A DNA stretch of 49,937 nucleotides, taken from Spirochaetia bacterium (lineage in GTDB: Bacteria; Spirochaetota; Spirochaetia; CAKZLE01). The DNA is taken from positions 1 to 49,937 of the forward strand of contig JAIPFY010000019.1 of NCBI GenBank assembly GCA_021736385.1, in the 5' to 3' direction. A program made the position numbers and the translations under genes. A model generated the notes under the pieces. The model did not search any database. It saw nothing but the letters and a program-made list of their open reading frames with translations, and was not told the origin of the DNA. Of this stretch, positions 41,238-48,724 are shown piece by piece (positions within the stretch are counted from its first letter, which is position 1; every line of letters begins with the position of its first letter).

Positions 41238-41936
41238 TCAGGCCTCAGGTCCTATGGTCGTTCCCTCGAACAGCTCACCGTTGAGTATCGCTGCGGTATT
41301 GGGCAGGTTCCTGCCGCCGGCGGTGATCACCTCAAGTCCGAGCTGAGCGGCTTTCTGTGCCGCGACCGGATCGAATGGGACATTCCTGCCCGGTATCCAT
41401 TCATCACCGACCATCTTCCTGAATGCATCCCAGCCGATATGGTCAAGAGGGACTGCCTCGGGGTTCACCTTCGGGTCATCTGAGTAGACTTTAGCGATGT
41501 TCGAGAGGTTGATCACTCTCTGTGCCCCGAACCGCTCGGCCAGCACCACAGCATCATTGTCTGTGGAGAATCCCGGTTTCCAGCCTGCTGCGATCAGTAC
41601 CTGACCGCTGAAGGCGATCGGTGCGGTCGGGTCGGTCACCAGAGGATCGCTGCATCGCTGGGCGAACACAGCTTTGAGCAGTGTCCCGTTGAGGTGGGTC
41701 GCTGCGATCCCGATCCAGTCCTGATCCTGGACCGATGCGTGTTCGACGATCTCACGGTAAGCTTTCTGATAGGTCCGTGCCGGGGCTCCGCCTCCGGTCA
41801 CCATGATGATCTTTCGTTCAGTATCTGCATCCAGATAGGCGTTCACCGTATCCCTGAATGCTCTGATGAATGTACTGTCTACCTCATCGGGAACGATGAT
41901 CGATCCGCCCAATGAGAGAATGGTTACTTCTGCCAT
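41238..41936 (-). CDS. pyrH: Uridylate kinase, archaeal-like type
   Basis: Amino-acid-kinase-fold protein of 232 residues that should phosphorylate UMP to UDP. It has LSLGGSIIVPDEVD, IIMVTGGGAPARTYQ, GWKPGFSTDNDAV and NLSNIAKVYSDDPK. The lengths and the TGGGAPAR form recall the archaeal-type UMP kinases rather than the E. coli type. AGGGGG stands four bases before ATG 41936, and a promoter lies at 41962-41990. Confidence 0.87.
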   Translation of the reverse strand: MAEVTILSLGGSIIVPDEVDSTFIRAFRDTVNAYLDADTERKIIMVTGGGAPARTYQKAYREIVEHASVQDQDWIGIAATHLNGTLLKAVFAQRCSDPLVTDPTAPIAFSGQVLIAAGWKPGFSTDNDAVVLAERFGAQRVINLSNIAKVYSDDPKVNPEAVPLDHIGWDAFRKMVGDEWIPGRNVPFDPVAAQKAAQLGLEVITAGGRNLPNTAAILNGELFEGTTIGPEA

Positions 41937-41961
41937 GTTTCCCCCTGTCTTATATGGACCA

Positions 41962-41990
41962 ATCATATAGCAATCAGAAGGAATTCACAA
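41962..41990 (-). promoter_or_regulatory. Promoter of the uridylate kinase gene
   Basis: On the minus strand TTGTGA (41985-41990), 17 bases, TATGAT (41962-41967). The leader would be about 20 bases. Confidence 0.6.
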
Positions 41991-42244
41991 TATTGCAGCA
42001 GTGGAGAAATGCAGGAGTTCATCTGCAGGATCCTTCCATTTCCTCCGGTCCCCGAACCGGCAGGGCATCGGGGCTGGAAGTGCCATGCAGTTGGGAACGG
42101 GCAGAACGAACATCCGCAGCACAGGCAGGATGATGGTTTGTCGTTTTGACCCAAACAGTATCAGGGTCTCTGTGCGGGACCTCCCACCTGGTGCTCTCTC
42201 ATCGTTACGATGCGCCTGATCTGTTTTACCGCTCTGCGATGAGA
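41991..42244. other. Intergenic region without a recognisable gene
   Basis: This lies between the pyrH promoter and the end of the isochorismatase-like gene. CCTGATCT (42215-42222) and AGATCAGG (42242-42249) can pair and overlap that gene's stop codon, a possible weak 3' hairpin. I see no supported coding frame. Confidence 0.45.
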
Positions 42245-42736
42245 TCAGGTGTGCAAGTCAGTTGAACTGATGATCTTGCTGCCTTTATTCTCATAATACT
42301 GCAGCATCTCGGCTATGTTCTTCTTGCTCCAGCTCGTGATGCAATCTGATAAGACAGAGACTTCATAGCCATTCTTGCGTAGATTATAACAGGTCGATTT
42401 GATACAGACAGCAGCATCCGCTCCTGCTATGTAGAACATACCTATCTCATGAGTATCGATGAAGTCTGCGAACCCTTGACTTGTCAATGCATTGCTTTTG
42501 TACTTTGTGAATACATGCTCTGATACGAGCTTCAAGTCCGAAGCTAACTCAGACCCATGTGTGTTGGGTTTAAGAGTCCTCGTGCCCTCTGATAGGTTCT
42601 CATGCCGTATATACACGACATGAATAGCATTCTCGACTGCCCAGTCAATAGCGTTATTGATAGCGCCGATGACATCCTTGTAGTTCTTTGTTATGTCATT
42701 CTGAATGTCGATGATCACCAAAGCCTTGTTTTGCAT
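42245..42736 (-). CDS. Isochorismatase-family cysteine hydrolase
   Basis: Protein of 163 residues with the isochorismatase-like fold. The catalytic triad is visible: Asp in VIIDIQND, Lys in FTKYKSNAL and Cys in GADAAVCIKST. Members hydrolyse amides or isochorismate-like ethers; the substrate here is unknown. AGGAGG lies upstream. It is divergent from a WYL regulator, which probably controls it. Base use is a little more AT-rich than in the neighbours, which may point to transfer. Confidence 0.9.
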   Translation of the reverse strand: MQNKALVIIDIQNDITKNYKDVIGAINNAIDWAVENAIHVVYIRHENLSEGTRTLKPNTHGSELASDLKLVSEHVFTKYKSNALTSQGFADFIDTHEIGMFYIAGADAAVCIKSTCYNLRKNGYEVSVLSDCITSWSKKNIAEMLQYYENKGSKIISSTDLHT

Positions 42737-42790
42737 AGCGGTTCCTCCTGATTAACCGATTGATATGTGTATGTATGTAGTATACCTGTG

Positions 42791-42823
42791 ATTGTTGACA
42801 ACAGTATGGCAACAATAGATACT
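42791..42823 (+). promoter_or_regulatory. Promoter and operator between isochorismatase and WYL genes
   Basis: TTGACA (42795-42800), 17 bases, GATACT (42818-42823). An 11-bp palindrome TGTTG-A-CAACA (42793-42803) covers the -35, and ATTGTTG (42791-42797) also pairs with CAACAAT (42810-42816). A regulator bound here could control both divergent genes. Confidence 0.6.
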
Positions 42824-42855
42824 AATGAGAAGAAATCCTGACAGGAGGCTATCTG

Positions 42856-43788
42856 ATGAAAATTGACAGACTTGTCAGCATAATTATGGTACTCCTTGAT
42901 ACAAAGCGTATAGGTGCACAGATGTTGGCAGAGATGTTCGAGGTCTCACCCCGGACGATATACCGCGATATAGACGCCATCAACATGGCGGGTATACCCG
43001 TCCGTTCGATACCCGGAGTCGGCGGCGGCTTTGAGATCATGCCGAACTACAAGATCGAAAAGAGTGTCTTTTCGACCAATGACCTTTCGGCTATCCTGAT
43101 GGGGCTTTCGAGTGTTTCCACCATGATACGAGGTGAGGAACTGATACATGCACTTGCGAAAGTGAAGAATTTCATCCCCGCCGACAGAGCGAAAGACATT
43201 GAACTCAAAGCAAACCAGATATATGTGGATATGAGTCCGTGGATGGGCAACAGGAACATACGACCATACCTGGAGATCGTCAGAACAGCTTTACAGGAGA
43301 GCAAGCTTCTTTCGTTTGACTATTCAGACCGCTACGGGAATACCTCCGCACGAACAGTCGAGCCCTATCAGCTTGTATTGAAGAACAGTCATTGGTATGT
43401 CCATGGGTTCTGCCTGACAAGGGATGATTTTCGCTTATTCAAACTATCCCGCATAGCAGAGCTGCACATGCAAGAAGGATCATTTACGCCACGGGATCAT
43501 CAGAAGCCACAGCTGGAGTTCTCTGATATCCTGGCGACTATGCAGAAAAGGATCAAGATCCGTATTCATGGATCTGTCATGGACAGGGTCCTGGATTATT
43601 GTGCATATGAAGATGTTATGCCGGATGGTGATGAGCATTACCTGGTGAACTTCCCGTTTATAGAGAATGAGTACTACTACCATATCATTCTCGGTTTCGG
43701 GGCTGCATGCGAGTGTGTGGAACCGTTATCGGTCCGCTCGGAAATGAAGCGTAGAATAGATGATATGGCTGCCATATACACAAGATGA
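42856..43788 (+). CDS. WYL-domain transcriptional regulator (YafY type)
   Basis: Protein of 310 residues. An N-terminal HTH_11 winged helix reads LVSIIMVLLDTKRIGAQMLAEMF and VSPRTIYRDIDAI. The middle WYL domain (about 140-215) includes LSFDYSDRYGNTSARTVEPYQLVLKN and HWYVHGFCLTRDDFRLFKLSRI. The last part is the WCX extension. AGGAGG precedes the ATG. Such proteins sense small ligands or nucleic acids. It faces the isochorismatase gene across an operator. Confidence 0.92.
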   Translation: MKIDRLVSIIMVLLDTKRIGAQMLAEMFEVSPRTIYRDIDAINMAGIPVRSIPGVGGGFEIMPNYKIEKSVFSTNDLSAILMGLSSVSTMIRGEELIHALAKVKNFIPADRAKDIELKANQIYVDMSPWMGNRNIRPYLEIVRTALQESKLLSFDYSDRYGNTSARTVEPYQLVLKNSHWYVHGFCLTRDDFRLFKLSRIAELHMQEGSFTPRDHQKPQLEFSDILATMQKRIKIRIHGSVMDRVLDYCAYEDVMPDGDEHYLVNFPFIENEYYYHIILGFGAACECVEPLSVRSEMKRRIDDMAAIYTR

Positions 43789-44137
43789 GAGAATCTGAGG
43801 ATCGACAAGCCTACCCCCTCAGCCCATAGGATCTCGGGCTCACAGATCAGCATCACCTGCCATGATGCTATCATTTCTGTAGAGTTCTCCCTGCCTTGGG
43901 CAGTTCTCAGGATGATTACAGAGGTATGAACCTAGCGTGCAGCTCCGCAAGGATCCTATATTTCTATTGATTGCCTTACCGTCTGAGTAGTGTGATCAAT
44001 GCGCTCAAGCTGTCTGAGATCGAGCAGCAGGAATACACCAGGTCCCCTGAATCGTATCGGGATATATCTCATCTTTGAATCAAATGCTCCTCTTCCCTGC
44101 TTATAGGGCATAGAAAGAACATCAAAAGGAGCAAGAA
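43789..44137. other. Intergenic region with a possible gene remnant
   Basis: Between the WYL gene and ssb. A 35-codon open frame (43971-44078) is described separately. TGCTCCT (44085-44091) can pair with AGGAGCA (44127-44133), the ribosome binding site of ssb, over a 35-base loop. I see no convincing terminator for the WYL gene. Confidence 0.45.
43971..44078 (+). pseudogene. Possible C-terminal remnant of an unknown gene
   Basis: The frame reads LPYRLSSVINALKLSEIEQQ, then EYTRSPESYRDISHL and stop. The composition (amphipathic helix, then polar tail) looks protein-like, but no start codon with a ribosome binding site is present and an in-frame stop lies directly upstream. It could be chance. 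Confidence 0.2.
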
Positions 44138-44542
44138 ATGAACAATCTGAACTCGATCATCATCGAAGGTAATCTGACTCATGATCCCGAGAGCAATGTG
44201 ATCCCCAATGGCAATCATGTGTGCAACATGCGGATAGCTTCCAACAGATACTATAAGAGGGGAGATGAGCAGTGTCAGGAGGTCATGTATATCGGAATGG
44301 AATCCTGGGGCACCAATGCACAGGTCTGCAGTGAGTATCTGCGTAAAGGCAGCTGGGTCAGAGCAGTGGGTCGGCTGAAGCAGGAGCGGTGGAAGAATGC
44401 AGAAGGGGCATCACGAGAGCGTTTTGTCGTCGTCGCTGAGCATATCGAGTTCAGATCCCCGATGAAGAGGCAGGAAGAACAGCAGGAGGAAGTAGAACCG
44501 GCAGCAGCCGGCTCTAGCGAGACCCTCCCTGCTGTGCAGTGA
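44138..44542 (+). CDS. ssb: Single-stranded DNA-binding protein
   Basis: Protein of 134 residues with one OB fold (residues 1-105): NLNSIIIEGNLTHDPE, then ASNRYYKRGDEQCQEVMYIGME and YLRKGSWVRAVGRLKQERW. The tail is acidic (EEQQEEVEP) but ends in LPAVQ and lacks the usual DDDIPF-type tip, so partner binding may differ. AAAAGGAG precedes the ATG. A terminator follows at 44589. Confidence 0.9.
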   Translation: MNNLNSIIIEGNLTHDPESNVIPNGNHVCNMRIASNRYYKRGDEQCQEVMYIGMESWGTNAQVCSEYLRKGSWVRAVGRLKQERWKNAEGASRERFVVVAEHIEFRSPMKRQEEQQEEVEPAAAGSSETLPAVQ

Positions 44543-44588
44543 ATGAGTGATGAGTATGACCGTTCCGTGAGAGAAGAACACGTTTCCA

Positions 44589-44620
44589 GGGATAGAATCC
44601 TCTATCCCTTCTTTCCTTTT
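44589..44620 (+). terminator. Intrinsic terminator after ssb
   Basis: GGGATAGA (44589-44596) and TCTATCCC (44601-44608) form a perfect 8-bp stem with loop ATCC, followed by TTCTTTCCTTTT. Confidence 0.85.
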
Positions 44621-44699
44621 AGCGAGAATGTCTTTATATTGGTAAGTATATGAGGTGCACATGAACAGGTGCATGAATACCAAGGAGAGAGAAACGCTT

Positions 44700-45023
44700 A
44701 TGAGTAAAGAAGTGACCATAACAGTAGAGAATTTTGCCAGTGAAGTGCTTGAGTCAGATAAACCGGTACTGATCGATTTCTGGGCAGAGTGGTGTATGCC
44801 ATGTAAGATGCTCGGACCTGTCATCCATGAGATCGCAGAGGCTCACAGTGACAAGATCAAGGTGGGGAAAGTCGATGTCGATTCACAGGGAAAGATCGCT
44901 ACTGATTATAATATCGTCAGTATCCCTACGATCATCGTGTTCAAGGATGGGAAACCAGTCGAGCAGAGAGTGGGAGCCGGTTCACGACAGGCTATCGAAT
45001 CCTTTCTGAGCGCATACCTGTAG
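44700..45023 (+). CDS. trxA: Thioredoxin
   Basis: Disulfide reductase of 107 residues, normal length. The active site is WCMPC in FWAEWCMPCKML instead of the common WCGPC. The cis-Pro is in VSIPTIIVFKDG. I start at ATG 44700, with AAGGAGAG upstream; the longer frame at 44655 adds residues without support. It is followed by a strong terminator and convergent to a lipoprotein gene. Confidence 0.94.
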   Translation: MSKEVTITVENFASEVLESDKPVLIDFWAEWCMPCKMLGPVIHEIAEAHSDKIKVGKVDVDSQGKIATDYNIVSIPTIIVFKDGKPVEQRVGAGSRQAIESFLSAYL

Positions 45024-45046
45024 GGATCTGCCGTATCGGTACCAGA

Positions 45047-45082
45047 AGAGTGAGGGTGGGGTGAGCCTTCACTCTTTTTTTA
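45047..45082 (+). terminator. Intrinsic terminator of thioredoxin gene
   Basis: AGAGTGAGGG (45047-45056) pairs with CCTTCACTCT (45066-45075), with one G-T pair, followed by seven T. The stop codon of the convergent lipoprotein gene (45069-45071) lies inside the 3' arm. Confidence 0.85.
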
Positions 45083-46073
45083 TGGCGTAGACCTCGCTGC
45101 AGTTGGGCAGACCGAAGGATGCGCAGGAAGTCGGGACGATATGCCAGTCATCGGCACAGTCGGTATCGACTGGGGGATACTGCCGGCAGGTCGTACGGGT
45201 CGCGGTCATGGTATCAGAACGAACGGCATCCTCTGGCAGTATGCTGCCTGACCCGGTCCCCCTCCACTGATCGATCTCCCCGATATGGGAAGCCCTGTGG
45301 AGCACAGCGGCACTGCCGAACCCCCCATACCGCGTATCTGAGGTAACGTATCTGTTGCTGTAGATCACCGCATCCATGCACTGTCCGTAGGGAGAGCTGA
45401 ACAGGGAGAGTACCCCGTTGTTCGCTGAGAGACCGCAGGGCTCTTCCATGATGAACTGCACCGCTTCAGATACTTCCATGAGCGACTCTGGGGTGTCTGT
45501 ACAGTGGATCACCAGAAGGTCTCCTGCCGATACCTCACAGGACGGCAGGATACATCGCTGCCGGTAGGAATCCGGTACCCCGTCGTACAGGCAGATACCT
45601 GCAGTGTTCCCATCTGTGCAGGCGATCAGTTCCACCGCATCAGGGTGCCTGGAGGACCCTTTTGTCGTGAACTCGTTGATCAGCAGTACCGGCGGGCTGG
45701 GGTTCCATCCGAACACATCAACACTGAACATCACATGATTACCTGCCGCATCAGAGAGGACCCCCTCTATGGTATAGGTCACACCGGCATCGAGCGGGGC
45801 ATCTGTATGGATGAAGATCGAAGTATCTTCCTCTTCTATGGAAGCGATGGTGCATCCCGGGGAGATCAGGAATCCCTGTTCATCTGCTGAGACCGGTTCT
45901 GAGCAGATGATGGAGATGACCGAGCTGTCGATACTGCATGCGGAGTCGATGGTCGGAGGGATACGATCAGATGCGGTGAGCTTCTGGTACGTCTCGATGG
46001 GAGGGCAGCCGCAGAGCAGCAGGGAGATGATGCAGGTCAGTACGACCCGGTAGCTGTTGTGATCTCTATACAT
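45069..46073 (-). CDS. Cysteine-rich lipoprotein with lamin-tail-like domain
   Basis: Lipoprotein of 334 residues. ATG 46073 has AGGAG eight bases upstream and gives a compact signal peptide ending in the lipobox LLLCGC. Residues about 35-120 form an Ig-like domain (DRIPPTIDSACSIDSSVISI to AGNHVMFSV). The segment VLLINEFTTKGSSRHPDAVELI opens a lamin-tail-like domain. The mature protein has 14 Cys besides the lipid-bearing one, unusual for this window and suggesting disulfide bonds. I do not know its function. Confidence 0.8.
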   Translation of the reverse strand: MYRDHNSYRVVLTCIISLLLCGCPPIETYQKLTASDRIPPTIDSACSIDSSVISIICSEPVSADEQGFLISPGCTIASIEEEDTSIFIHTDAPLDAGVTYTIEGVLSDAAGNHVMFSVDVFGWNPSPPVLLINEFTTKGSSRHPDAVELIACTDGNTAGICLYDGVPDSYRQRCILPSCEVSAGDLLVIHCTDTPESLMEVSEAVQFIMEEPCGLSANNGVLSLFSSPYGQCMDAVIYSNRYVTSDTRYGGFGSAAVLHRASHIGEIDQWRGTGSGSILPEDAVRSDTMTATRTTCRQYPPVDTDCADDWHIVPTSCASFGLPNCSEVYAIKKE

Positions 46074-46129
46074 ATATGAGCTCCTGGACACGATTAACAG
46101 GTATTCACTCATCATGATTGAATCCTCCG

Positions 46130-46157
46130 TTGCAAAAATCGGAAAAACTGGTAATAA
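46130..46157 (+). promoter_or_regulatory. Probable promoter of glmS
   Basis: TTGCAA (46130-46135), 16 bases, TAATAA (46152-46157). The leader of about 55 bases is too short for a glmS ribozyme. Confidence 0.5.
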
Positions 46158-46215
46158 TGCTCACAGTGCAGCAGTGTAGGCATTCCAGAAATTTTCAATA
46201 GAGGCGGGTGAACAT

Positions 46216-48039
46216 ATGTGTGGGATCGTAGGGTATTGCGGACCGAGAGTGGTGAGTCAGGTACTTATCGAGGGACTGAGAAGACTTGAGTACCGGGGGT
46301 ATGACTCTGCAGGTATCAGCATCGCTGACAGTCAGCAGTTCACTACCGTCAAGAAGACTGGAAAGATCAAGGAGTTGTCAGCTGCCGTACCTGAAGATAT
46401 ACAGGGATTGAGCGGTATCGGTCACACCCGCTGGGCAACCCACGGGGAAGTCAACGATACCAACGCACACCCCCACCTTGATGGGAGCGGGAAGGTCGTG
46501 ATCGTCCACAACGGGATCATCGAGAACTATGAGGCCCTGAAAAGCAAACTGAAGAGTCAGGGAACGGTCTTCGTCTCAGAGACCGATTCAGAGGTCATCT
46601 CACATCTGATCGCACAGTACTATGAAGGCGACCTCGAGCATGCGGTGATCAAGGTGCTCCCCCTGCTCAAAGGGACCTATGGACTTGCGGTGATGCATAC
46701 GAGTGAACCGGGAAAGATCGTCGGCGCACGTAACGGATCGCCCCTGGTGCTGGGGATCGGGGACCATGAGATGTTCATAGCCTCTGATGTGACGGCGATC
46801 CTGCAGTATACCAAAGAAGCTGTCTACCTCAACGACGGGGAACTGGTCGCCATGACCAAAGACGGGTATAAGACCTTCGATATCAATAACAATGAGATCT
46901 CAAAGCAGATCGAGCAGATCAACTGGGAGATCGAACAGATAGAGAAAGACGGGTTCCCCCACTTCATGGAAAAAGAGATCTATGAGCAGGTCGCATCGAT
47001 CAAGAGAGCCTTCACCGGCCGTTTGAGCCTTGATACCGCCTCAGGACACCTTGGAGGACTCGATATGCTCCCTCAGGAGCTCCATTCGATCGAGCGGGTC
47101 AAGATCATCGCGGCAGGTACCTCCTACTATGCCAGCCTGATCGCTGCGTATCTGATCGAACGTATCGCCAGGATCCCGGCGACTGCCGAACTCTCCTCAG
47201 AGGTCCGCTATAAGAATCCCATCGTAGAGCGTAACTCACTCTACTTCGCCGTATCACAGTCCGGGGAGACCGCTGATACGCTCTATGCCATGAGAGAGCT
47301 CCAGCGTAAGGGGGCCAAGGTCCTCGGGGTCTGCAACGTCGTAGGCTCCACGATAGCCCGGGAGTCGAACGGCGGAGTCTATCTGCATTCCGGCCCTGAG
47401 ATCGCTGTAGCTTCGACCAAGGCATTCACCTCCCAGCTTACCATCTTCTATATCTTCACCCTCATCCTTGCCCGTATGCGCCATATGGCCTTTGAGGACG
47501 GACTCGAGTTCATCAAGGGACTGCAGAGTGTTCCCTCTCATATCGAGCAGATCCTGTCAAAGACCGATGAGCTCCAGAGCCTTGCGAGAAAGTACTACAA
47601 GCACACCAACGTACTGTTCCTCGGTCGCGGACTGAACTATCCGGTAGCTCTCGAAGGGGCACTGAAGCTCAAAGAGATCTCATATATCCACGCAGAGGGG
47701 TACAGTGCTGCAGAGATCAAGCATGGACCGATCGCTCTGATCAATGAGGAGACTCCCAGTCTGTTCATCGTCCCGGATGATGCCCTGCGCGATAAAGTCA
47801 TCTCGAACATGAAGGAAGTGAAGGCACGAAAGGGTCCCCTGATAGCCTTTGCCGTAGAGGGGGATACCGAGGTCGCAGAGATCGCTGATGATGTCTTCTT
47901 TGTCCCGAAGGCCAATGAACTGATGTACCCCTTCCTGATGGTGATCCCCTCTCAGGTGTTTGCCTACTACTGCGCCATAGAACTCGGCAGGGATGTGGAC
48001 CAGCCGAGGAATCTTGCCAAGAGCGTGACGGTGGAATAG
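46216..48039 (+). CDS. glmS: Glutamine-fructose-6-phosphate aminotransferase
   Basis: Enzyme of 607 residues that makes glucosamine 6-phosphate, the first step to UDP-GlcNAc. After removal of Met, Cys1 of CGIVGYCG is the nucleophile of the glutaminase domain (to about 240), which has GYDSAGIS and GHTRWATHGEVND. Two SIS domains follow, with FAVSQSGETADTLYAM and GRGLNYPVALEGALKLKEIS. The end, RNLAKSVTVE, is the universal C-terminus. GAGGCGGGTG precedes the ATG. The 3' end of glmS is a known landing site for Tn7-like elements, and AT-rich sequence starts right after it. Confidence 0.98.
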   Translation: MCGIVGYCGPRVVSQVLIEGLRRLEYRGYDSAGISIADSQQFTTVKKTGKIKELSAAVPEDIQGLSGIGHTRWATHGEVNDTNAHPHLDGSGKVVIVHNGIIENYEALKSKLKSQGTVFVSETDSEVISHLIAQYYEGDLEHAVIKVLPLLKGTYGLAVMHTSEPGKIVGARNGSPLVLGIGDHEMFIASDVTAILQYTKEAVYLNDGELVAMTKDGYKTFDINNNEISKQIEQINWEIEQIEKDGFPHFMEKEIYEQVASIKRAFTGRLSLDTASGHLGGLDMLPQELHSIERVKIIAAGTSYYASLIAAYLIERIARIPATAELSSEVRYKNPIVERNSLYFAVSQSGETADTLYAMRELQRKGAKVLGVCNVVGSTIARESNGGVYLHSGPEIAVASTKAFTSQLTIFYIFTLILARMRHMAFEDGLEFIKGLQSVPSHIEQILSKTDELQSLARKYYKHTNVLFLGRGLNYPVALEGALKLKEISYIHAEGYSAAEIKHGPIALINEETPSLFIVPDDALRDKVISNMKEVKARKGPLIAFAVEGDTEVAEIADDVFFVPKANELMYPFLMVIPSQVFAYYCAIELGRDVDQPRNLAKSVTVE

Positions 48040-48060
48040 GTTTTCTATAACATATTCTTG

Positions 48061-48092
48061 GAAGGACGTCGTTGTGAAATTCGACGTCCTTC
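48061..48092 (+). terminator. Perfect 11-bp inverted repeat just after glmS
   Basis: GAAGGACGTCG (48061-48071) and CGACGTCCTTC (48082-48092) flank a 10-nt loop, 22 bases after the glmS stop. No U-run follows. It may be the glmS terminator or an end structure of the adjoining element. Confidence 0.5.
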
Positions 48093-48358
48093 TGACCACT
48101 CAAATCCTTTCACTTAATTTCATCTCTGAGGATCGAGATTTCCGACACAGATTGATAATGAAACTTCATGAAGATGGATTTTCTGATAAAGAAATCTCAA
48201 ATTACCTCAATGAAAAAGGAATAGTTTCTCCAAGAGGTCTCGATTATTACCCGAAATTGATCTGGGTAACGAGGAAGAAACTCAGAGATCGTGAAGTCCG
48301 AAAAGAGAACTACGAGATTGAAATCGGGAAGATGAGTTTCTACTTAATGAAACAATAA
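48074..48358 (+). CDS. Small HTH-like protein of an AT-rich accessory segment
   Basis: A frame of 94 codons with GTG start in the hairpin loop after glmS. The part EDGFSDKEISNYLNEKGIVS followed by PRG resembles the helix-turn-helix segment of serine recombinases and related DNA-binding proteins ('G-x-S-x-x-E-I-A-x-x-L-N-x-x-G-I-x-x-P-R-G'). The first 28 codons look like read-through of the junction, so the true start may be near 48158. Function unknown; the base use is clearly more AT-rich than upstream. Confidence 0.5.
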   Translation: MKFDVLLTTQILSLNFISEDRDFRHRLIMKLHEDGFSDKEISNYLNEKGIVSPRGLDYYPKLIWVTRKKLRDREVRKENYEIEIGKMSFYLMKQ

Positions 48359-48524
48359 TTCCCCAAATCTGTCCCCGATTTGTACCCACTTTTCGGGGGA
48401 CCCGTCCCCACCTGTACCCACGTTAAAATGGGTACTCTATTCACAGTATTTCAAACTTAAACTTTTTTATTAACAGATATTGATAGTATTTGACAATTGT
48501 TAAACCGAAGTTCATACTGGTTAA
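48359..48524. repeat. Repeat-rich intergenic region before the excisionase-like gene
   Basis: TGTACCCAC occurs twice (48381-48389 and 48413-48421), 32 bases apart, within a C-rich stretch. GTACCCA (48414-48420) also pairs with TGGGTAC (48429-48435). The following 50 bases are AT-rich and lead into a promoter. Confidence 0.5.
48490..48518 (+). promoter_or_regulatory. Promoter of the excisionase-like gene, possibly leaderless
   Basis: TTGACA (48490-48495), 17 bases, CATACT (48513-48518). The predicted start of transcription coincides with the ATG at 48525, and no ribosome binding site is present. TTGACAATTGTTAA (48490-48503) is a near-perfect palindrome over the -35. Confidence 0.55.
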
Positions 48525-48713
48525 ATGGAAAACAACGATCAGGTCTTCACGATTAAAGAACTGTCCAGTTACCTGAGAATTGCCGAGTCCAGTCTTTACA
48601 AGTTGGTCCGAGAAGGAAAGATTCCCGGACAGAAGATTGGTAAGACTTGGAGGTTCTATAAACCGGCCATCGATTCGTGGTTATCAGAAAAGAATACAGA
48701 TAAGAAAGACTAG
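48525..48713 (+). CDS. Excisionase-like helix-turn-helix protein
   Basis: Protein of 62 residues of the MerR-type/excisionase HTH group: FTIKELSSYLRIAESSLYKL, VREGKIPGQKIGKTWRF, then a short DSWLSEKN tail. Such proteins direct excision or act as repressors on mobile elements. It stands 11 bases before the PIN-domain gene. It could equally be the antitoxin or regulator for that gene. Confidence 0.82.
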   Translation: MENNDQVFTIKELSSYLRIAESSLYKLVREGKIPGQKIGKTWRFYKPAIDSWLSEKNTDKKD

Positions 48714-48724
48714 TGAGGGGATGA

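Noticed and set aside
41963..42154. Cys-rich 63-codon minus-strand ORF before pyrH
   Set aside because: It overlaps the pyrH promoter, has no ribosome binding site and no zinc-finger spacing I recognise.
45000..46215. glmS ribozyme upstream of glmS
   Set aside because: The leader is only about 55 bases from the predicted promoter and I do not see the conserved ribozyme core; the class is typical of Gram-positive bacteria.
48040..48100. Tn7 left or right end directly after glmS
   Set aside because: There is no TGTGGGCGG-type end and no array of TnsB-like repeats in the visible sequence; only the location is suggestive.
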